The notes under the pieces: model-generated
What the model saw: only the letters and a program-made list of their open reading frames with translations
What the model was told of the DNA's origin: nothing
Database searches by the model: none
Position numbers and translations under genes: made by a program
Origin: Rhodomicrobium sp. Az07
Lineage (GTDB): Bacteria > Pseudomonadota > Alphaproteobacteria > Rhizobiales > Rhodomicrobiaceae
Direction: 5' to 3'
NCBI RefSeq assembly: GCF_018619475.1
Contig: NZ_JAHFZG010000001.1
Span: 62,001 to 126,000, forward strand
DNA length: 64,000 nucleotides
Shown here: piece after piece, positions 58,852 to 64,000 of the stretch
Position numbering within the stretch: the stretch's first letter is position 1
Layout of the letters: each line of letters opens with the position of its first letter

Positions 58852-60276
58852 ATGCCTCAGCTTCTGACGCCTGACATCTGCGTGATCGGCGCGGGATCGG
58901 GCGGGCTGTCCGCCGCCGCCATCGCCGCCGCCTTCGGTGTCTCCGTGGTGCTGATCGAGCGCGGCGCGATGGGCGGCGAGTGCCTCAACACCGGCTGCGT
59001 GCCGTCGAAGGCGCTCCTCGCCGCCGCGAAGCGTGCGCACCAGATCCGCGACGCGGAGAAGTTCGGCATTCGCGTCAGCAATCCCGGCATCGATCATAAA
59101 GCCGTCGCGGAGCATGTTGCGGGCGTGATCGCGGCCATCGCGCCGAACGATTCCGTCGAGCGGTTCAACGGCCTCGGCGTGGATGTGATCAAGGCGAGCG
59201 GGCGGTTTGTAGACCCCGACACCGTCGAGGCGGGAGACTACCAGATCAAGGCTCGCCGCTTCGTCATCGCCACCGGCTCGACGCCCCTGATCCCGCCGAT
59301 CCCGGTGCTCGACCGCGTCCCCTTCTTCACGAACGAGACGATCTTTCAGAACACGCACCGACTGCCGCAACTCATCATTCTCGGCGGCGGCCCGGCCGGG
59401 CTTGAACTGGCCCAGGCTCACAAGCGCCTCGGCAGCGAAGTGACTGTCGTCGAAGCGGGGAAAGCACTGTCACGAGACGACGACGAATTGCGGCAGCACC
59501 TGCTCAACCGCCTTCGCGACGAGGGCATCCGCGTGCAGGAAAACGCGCGCGTCGAGAGGATTGAGCCGTTCGGCAACAACATTCGCGTGGTTTTCGCGAA
59601 CCTCGGACGAACCTACTTCGTCGAGGGAACGCACCTGCTCGTCGCGGTGGGCCGCGCGCCCGTTGTTGGCGATCTCAATCTCGAAGCTGCCGGGATCGAT
59701 TACAGCGAGCGCGGCATACAGGTCACGGGCGGGCTTCGCACCTCGAACAGCAAGGTTTACGCCATCGGCGACGTGACAGGCGAAGTCAACCTAACCCACG
59801 CCGCGAACTATCACGCCTCAATCGTAATCAAGAACGCGCTGTTCCGGCTTCGGGCGAGGGCCGATCATTCGACCATCCCCTGGGTGACGTTCACCGACCC
59901 GGAGGTCGCCCATGTCGGGCTGACCGAAGACGCCGCGCGCGCGCGCTACGGCAAGCTCGCCATCCTGCGCTGGCCCTATGCGGAGAATGACCGCGCCCAG
60001 GCGGAGCGCGAGACGGGCGGCTTCGTGAAGGTCATAGCGTCGCGGCGGGGCAAGATCCTCGGCGCCGGGATTGTCGGCGCGCAGGCGGGCGAACTCATCC
60101 AGATGTGGAGCCTCGCCATGCAGAAGGGTATATCTCTCAAGGCGATGCAAGGCATCGTTTCGCCCTATCCGACGCTCTCGGAAATGAACAAGAGAGCCGC
60201 CTTGAACTACTTCGCGCCCAGCGCGCAAAACCCTTTCCTGCGACGCGTCATTGCATTGCTTGCGAAATTCGGCTGA
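58852..60276 (+). CDS. MerA-like FAD-dependent disulphide oxidoreductase
   Basis: A 474-residue class I pyridine-nucleotide-disulphide oxidoreductase. It has the FAD-binding GAGSGGLSAA near the start, the redox pair Cys44/Cys49 in GGECLNTGCVPSK, an NAD(P)-binding LGGGPAGLE, and a carboxy-terminal dimer domain. The usual catalytic His-Pro of dihydrolipoamide dehydrogenases is replaced by Tyr439 in SPYPTLSE, as in mercuric reductases, but the amino-terminal metal-binding domain and the carboxy-terminal Cys pair of MerA are absent. It may reduce another small disulphide or metal species. GGAACGG precedes the ATG. A sensor kinase gene follows 35 bases later. Confidence 0.88.
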   Translation: MPQLLTPDICVIGAGSGGLSAAAIAAAFGVSVVLIERGAMGGECLNTGCVPSKALLAAAKRAHQIRDAEKFGIRVSNPGIDHKAVAEHVAGVIAAIAPNDSVERFNGLGVDVIKASGRFVDPDTVEAGDYQIKARRFVIATGSTPLIPPIPVLDRVPFFTNETIFQNTHRLPQLIILGGGPAGLELAQAHKRLGSEVTVVEAGKALSRDDDELRQHLLNRLRDEGIRVQENARVERIEPFGNNIRVVFANLGRTYFVEGTHLLVAVGRAPVVGDLNLEAAGIDYSERGIQVTGGLRTSNSKVYAIGDVTGEVNLTHAANYHASIVIKNALFRLRARADHSTIPWVTFTDPEVAHVGLTEDAARARYGKLAILRWPYAENDRAQAERETGGFVKVIASRRGKILGAGIVGAQAGELIQMWSLAMQKGISLKAMQGIVSPYPTLSEMNKRAALNYFAPSAQNPFLRRVIALLAKFG

Positions 60277-60311
60277 TTCGCGTTATTTAGAAGTGTTGGC
60301 AACAGGGTTCT

Positions 60312-61835
60312 TTGACGCGCTTGGACACCCGGGCTTCAAAAGATCGCGAGCACGGCGGAGCGCATCATGCGCTGGACCGCGAGAAGAAGCGCGCTGCCTC
60401 GAAAATCGGTTCCATCAGAACGAGCCTTCCGGCAAGGCTTCTGTTCATGACGATCCTTTTCGTCATGGTGGCCGAAGTGCTCATTTTCGTGCCCTCCGTC
60501 GCGACCTTCCGCAAGAACTGGCTGATGGAACGTGTCGTTGCCGCGAAGGTCGCCGCGCTGGCGCTGGAGGCATCCGGCGGCGCGGAGCTTCCCGAACGGC
60601 TGAGGCAGGAACTGCTGACGACGGCGGGCGTTCACGCGGTTTCGGTGCGTCGCCCGGAAGTGCGCCGTCTCGTTCTCGGAATGCCGGATGAGAAGCCGGT
60701 GGCGGAAGTCTTCGACCTCCGCGACAGAAACGTCGTGGAACTCATCCCCGACGCGCTGGCCGCGCTGGTCGCACCGCCCGGCCGTCTGATCCGCGTCATT
60801 GCCGCGCCGGACATTCTGCGCGCCGACGAGGAAATCGACGTCGTCATCGACGAGACGCCACTCAGAGCGGCTGAATGGCGCTATGCCCGCAACATCTTCT
60901 GGCTGTCGATCATCATAGCCATCATGACGTCGGCCGCCGTCTATCTCGCGCTGTCGAAACTTCTCGTCGCGCCGATGATGCGCATCACCCGGAACATGGT
61001 CGCCTATCGCGAAAACCCCGAGGATATGACGCGCATCATAACGCCGAGTGGGCGCGATGACGAAGTGGGGGTCGCGGAGAAGGAACTCGCCAACCTGCAA
61101 ACGCAGCTTTCGGGGCTGCTCCGCGAAAAGGCGCGGCTCGCGAATGTCGGGCTCGCCGTCTCGAAGATCAACCATGACCTTCGCAATATCCTAGCCAGCG
61201 CGCAGCTTGTTTCGGACCGCCTCGCAACCGTGCCCGACCCGACCGTTCAGCGCTTCGTCCCGCGCCTCATCCGGGCGCTCGACCGCGCAATCACGCTTTG
61301 CACCAACACGATGAAATATGGGCGCGGCGGTGAAACGCCTCCAAACCGAACCCGCGTGGCCCTTGGCCCTCTCGTCGACGAGGTCACGGAAAGCCTTGGC
61401 GTCGAAGAGCTGAAGGGCGTGCGCCTGACCGTCGACATCCAACCGAAGATCGAGCTTTACGCCGACCGCGACCAGATTTTCCGCGTGCTCGCCAATCTTT
61501 TGCGCAATGCGCTCGAAGCCTTGCGGGAGGCCGAGCCCGCGCCTGAAGATCCTTGCGTGAAGATCAGCGCGAGCCAGGAAGGCAAGCGCGTGGTCATCAA
61601 GGTGAGCGACAACGGGCCGGGCGTGCCCGCCAAGGCGCAGGAGAATCTGTTCAAGGCGTTCCAGAGCGTGGCCAAGGCCGACGGCAACGGGCTCGGCCTT
61701 GTGATCAGCGCCGAACTCGTCCGCGCGCATGGTGGCGACATCCGCCTCGAAGACACATCGAGGGGCGCGTCATTCGTTGTCACGCTGCCGACGACAGCGG
61801 GAACAAGGAAACGCGCTTTCGAGAACGCCGCGTAA
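60312..61835 (+). CDS. Membrane sensor histidine kinase
   Basis: About 507 residues. One membrane helix near residues 43-62, a periplasmic domain of about 130 residues, a second helix near 195-218, a HAMP linker (APMMRITRNMVAYR), the H-box KINHDLRNILASAQ with His288, and a GHKL ATPase domain with N-box LLRNALEAL, SDNGPGVP and GNGLGLVIS. The start is uncertain: TTG at 60312 is the first in frame, and no ATG occurs before the first helix. No response regulator is adjacent, so its partner lies elsewhere. It probably shares a transcript with the flavoprotein gene upstream. Confidence 0.9.
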   Translation: MTRLDTRASKDREHGGAHHALDREKKRAASKIGSIRTSLPARLLFMTILFVMVAEVLIFVPSVATFRKNWLMERVVAAKVAALALEASGGAELPERLRQELLTTAGVHAVSVRRPEVRRLVLGMPDEKPVAEVFDLRDRNVVELIPDALAALVAPPGRLIRVIAAPDILRADEEIDVVIDETPLRAAEWRYARNIFWLSIIIAIMTSAAVYLALSKLLVAPMMRITRNMVAYRENPEDMTRIITPSGRDDEVGVAEKELANLQTQLSGLLREKARLANVGLAVSKINHDLRNILASAQLVSDRLATVPDPTVQRFVPRLIRALDRAITLCTNTMKYGRGGETPPNRTRVALGPLVDEVTESLGVEELKGVRLTVDIQPKIELYADRDQIFRVLANLLRNALEALREAEPAPEDPCVKISASQEGKRVVIKVSDNGPGVPAKAQENLFKAFQSVAKADGNGLGLVISAELVRAHGGDIRLEDTSRGASFVVTLPTTAGTRKRAFENAA

Positions 61836-62014
61836 CGCGAAGCCTGTGCCTCGGCTGCGAAATGCCGCGATCCGGTTCGTTTCATTCCATCCGCGCCCGC
61901 CAGTGCAGGCCGCACTATCCCCCGAGAAGCGCAAACGTAAACCACGCCGCCCCTTGTATCGCAAGCGCGGCCGCTATTTATATCTCCTTAAACGAATCCT
62001 AGACGGGGTCTTCC

Positions 62015-63424
62015 ATGCACTTTTCGGCTGCCGTTCGAACGAGTTTCGTGCTTGCTGCCTTCCTGGCGCTTCCAGCCGCTGCTTTCGGTCAGGTGGTGAA
62101 GAAAGCACCTGCCACGCGCGAGCAGGTCGTGTTTTCCTATGCGCCGGTGGTCAAGATGGCCGCGCCCGCCGTGGTCAACGTCTATGTCCGACAGCGTGTG
62201 CGCCGCGACAGCGCCTTCAACAATCCGATCTTCGAGGAATTTTTCGGCCATGGCTTCGGCCGCAACGAACGGGCGCAGAATTCTCTCGGCTCGGGCGTGA
62301 TCGTGACGCCGAACGGCGTCGTGGTGACGAACAACCACGTGGTGCAGGGCGACGCGGGCACGGAAATCAAGATCGCGCTCGCCGATGCCCGCGAGTTCGA
62401 TGCGAAGATTCTGCTCAAGGACGAGCGCACCGATCTCGCCGTGTTGCAGATCAAGGGATCGGACATCGAGTTTCCGTATGTCGGCCTCGCCGATGCCGAT
62501 CAGCTCGAAGTGGGCGACATGGTCCTTGCCATCGGCAACCCCTTCGGCGTCGGGCAGACGGTGACGAGCGGCATCGTCTCGGCGCTGGCGCGCACGCGCG
62601 TCGGCATATCGGATTATCAGTTCTTCATTCAGACCGACGCCGCCATCAATCCCGGCAATTCGGGTGGCGCGCTGGTCGACATGCAGGGGCGGCTCGTCGG
62701 CATCAACACCGCGATCTTCTCCAAGAGCGGCGGCAGTCAGGGCATCGGCTTCGCCATACCCTCGAACATGGTTCGTCTCGTGGTCGAGTCTGCCTTGCAG
62801 GGCGGCTCCGGCGTGCGGCGGCCATGGCTCGGCGCGAACATCGAGGAACTGACGCCGGAAATCGCCGACGCGGTTGGCCTCGACCGTACGACGGGCGTGC
62901 TCGTCTCTTCGGTAACGGACGGCGGCCCAGCGGCGAACGCGGGCATCCGTCCGGGCGACATCGTGCTCGCGGTGGACGGCAAGGATGTCTCCGACGCCAA
63001 CGCCTTTCAGTATCGCTTCACGACCAAGGGCACGTCCGGCGATGTGAGCCTCGACGTGCTGCGCACCGGCACACGCCGCAAGGTTTCCATTCCGCTCATG
63101 GTCGCGCCCGAGACGACGCCGCGCGATCTGCGGGACATAAACGGCAACAACCCGTTCGGCGGCGCGAAGGTGGCGAACCTGTCGCCAGCGGTTGCGGAGG
63201 AGCTTTCGATCGACGAGACGAGCGGCGTTGTGGTGGTCGAGACGGAGGCCTATTCCATCGCGCGCCGCCTCGGCATCAAGGCGGGCGATGTCGTTGCGGA
63301 GATCAACGGCGAAAAGGTCGAGACCACGCGCGGGCTTGAAAGGATCGTCGGCAGGGGCGCGCGCGTCTGGCGGCTGGGCATCAGGCGCGGAGGGCGGACG
63401 ATCCGCACCGTCATCGCTGGATAA
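62015..63424 (+). CDS. DegP/HtrA-type periplasmic serine protease
   Basis: A 469-residue Do-family protease. The signal peptide ends near AFGQVV (about residue 25). The catalytic triad is His108 (NNHVV), Asp140 (DERTDLAVL) and Ser216 (GNSGGAL). Two PDZ domains follow (about 275-370 and 380-465), with RRPWLGANIEELTPE opening the first. It degrades or refolds damaged envelope proteins. The LA loop is short, as in DegQ or DegS-like members. It lies 180 bases after the sensor kinase and upstream of hmuV. Confidence 0.93.
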   Translation: MHFSAAVRTSFVLAAFLALPAAAFGQVVKKAPATREQVVFSYAPVVKMAAPAVVNVYVRQRVRRDSAFNNPIFEEFFGHGFGRNERAQNSLGSGVIVTPNGVVVTNNHVVQGDAGTEIKIALADAREFDAKILLKDERTDLAVLQIKGSDIEFPYVGLADADQLEVGDMVLAIGNPFGVGQTVTSGIVSALARTRVGISDYQFFIQTDAAINPGNSGGALVDMQGRLVGINTAIFSKSGGSQGIGFAIPSNMVRLVVESALQGGSGVRRPWLGANIEELTPEIADAVGLDRTTGVLVSSVTDGGPAANAGIRPGDIVLAVDGKDVSDANAFQYRFTTKGTSGDVSLDVLRTGTRRKVSIPLMVAPETTPRDLRDINGNNPFGGAKVANLSPAVAEELSIDETSGVVVVETEAYSIARRLGIKAGDVVAEINGEKVETTRGLERIVGRGARVWRLGIRRGGRTIRTVIAG

Positions 63425-63509
63425 AGCGGCGCTTTCAGCGATTGCGCGAGCGCGGCCTTTCCGCAAGAATGATAGTCCGCGCAGGCGACGAACCGGAGGC
63501 AATGACGAC

Positions 63510-64000
63510 ATGACGCTCGCTCTCGAAGACGTAACGTTGAAGGCCGGGCGCGCGACGCTCCTCAAGGGCGTGTCGTTCGCCGTGGAGCCAGGGCAGGTGA
63601 CGGCGGTCCTCGGGCCGAACGGCGCGGGCAAGTCTACCGCGCTGTCGGTGCTGGCGGGCGACCTGAAGCCTCAGGGCGGCCGCGTCGTGATCGATGGGCG
63701 AGACATGGCGACCATGGCCAAGAGCGAGCTTGCGCGGGTGCGCGCGGTTGTCGGCCAGCACGCCGCGATGAGCTTCCCGCTGACCGCGTATGAGGTGGTT
63801 GCGCTCGGCGCGCATCCCTTCGCGGGGCCCGAGCGCGAGGACATCGTCGAGGAGTCGATGGCGGCGATGGACGTGCTCCACCTTGCCGGGCGCGATTATC
63901 CCACGCTGTCCGGCGGCGAGCGGCAGCGCATTCAGATCGCCCGCGCGCTTGTGCAGCTTCGCCCGGCCGCGAAGGATGGCGCGCGCCGCTATCTCCTGAT
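63510..64000 (+). CDS. hmuV: HmuV haem importer ATPase (3' end missing)
   Basis: First 163 residues of an ABC ATPase, cut by the window end. Walker A is GPNGAGKST near residue 37 and the signature is LSGGERQRIQIARAL near 135; the segment QLRPAAKDGARRYLL just before the window end is the insertion that marks haem-transport ATPases. Family HmuV powers import of haem through HmuU with HmuT. GGAGG sits 12 bases before the ATG at 63510. The rest of a haem-uptake operon would be expected on the missing side. Confidence 0.88.
   Translation, partial: MTLALEDVTLKAGRATLLKGVSFAVEPGQVTAVLGPNGAGKSTALSVLAGDLKPQGGRVVIDGRDMATMAKSELARVRAVVGQHAAMSFPLTAYEVVALGAHPFAGPEREDIVEESMAAMDVLHLAGRDYPTLSGGERQRIQIARALVQLRPAAKDGARRYLL

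Noticed and set aside
61988-63631. 547-codon minus-strand frame opposite degP
   Set aside because: Antisense artefact; catalytic triad and PDZ domains are on the plus strand.

Overview
The window looks like chromosomal DNA of an alphaproteobacterium of the order Hyphomicrobiales (Rhizobiales), possibly near Rhodomicrobium; the genus is a guess. The reasons are high-GC coding DNA, an alphaproteobacterial initiator tRNA-fMet, a DUF4167 protein, a GAF-type PtsP next to lysC and prfA-prmC, an ELM1-family protein, and two GGAAC-type promoter candidates beside an ECF sigma factor. I see no prophage, IS element, integrase or CRISPR array.

Region by region. 1-3.3 kb: end of a phosphonate C-P lyase operon (phnJ partial, phnK, phnL, phnM). 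3.6 kb: initiator tRNA on the minus strand. 3.9-6.9 kb: an hsp20-lon pair behind a possible heat-shock promoter. 7.2-22.7 kb: a carbohydrate island with an amylo-1,6-glucosidase-like debranching enzyme, a divergent phosphoketolase-family enzyme, a GH3 glycosidase divergent from a degenerate SbmA/YddA-like ABC protein, and a compact operon of a glycoamylase-domain protein, a GH15 glucoamylase and a large GH94 phosphorylase-like protein. 22.8-26.4 kb: a secreted cache-domain protein, a basic protein made of 22-residue repeats, a soluble anti-sigma-like protein convergent with an ECF sigma factor, and a membrane protein. 26.4-34.4 kb: a NYN-LOTUS protein, a TetR-adaptor-RND efflux operon behind a 36-bp palindrome, and a small exported protein. 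34.5-37 kb: a YadA-like repeat adhesin whose signal peptide and passenger lie in different frames.

37.3-41.5 kb: an ELM1-family protein divergent from a membrane glycosyltransferase (GT39 type) coupled to a GT2-GtrA fusion, a typical undecaprenyl-phosphate-sugar supply and transfer pair. 41.5-47 kb: clpB, a MOSC protein and ilvD. 47.2-54 kb: a minus-strand housekeeping block running lysC, ptsP, prfA, prmC and a DUF4167 protein. 54.1-64 kb: ubiG with an overlapping acetyltransferase, a zinc-ribbon membrane protein, an EF-G-like GTPase without the usual switch II histidine, a coiled-coil protein, a MerA-like flavoprotein, an orphan sensor kinase, a DegP-type protease and the start of a haem-importer ATPase (hmuV).

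The strongest leads are the frameshifted adhesin, the 22-residue repeat protein beside the ECF sigma module with its two matching promoters, the divergent phosphoketolase relative within the glycan operon region, and the EF-G paralogue with altered GTPase motifs. No complete new multi-gene system stands out.
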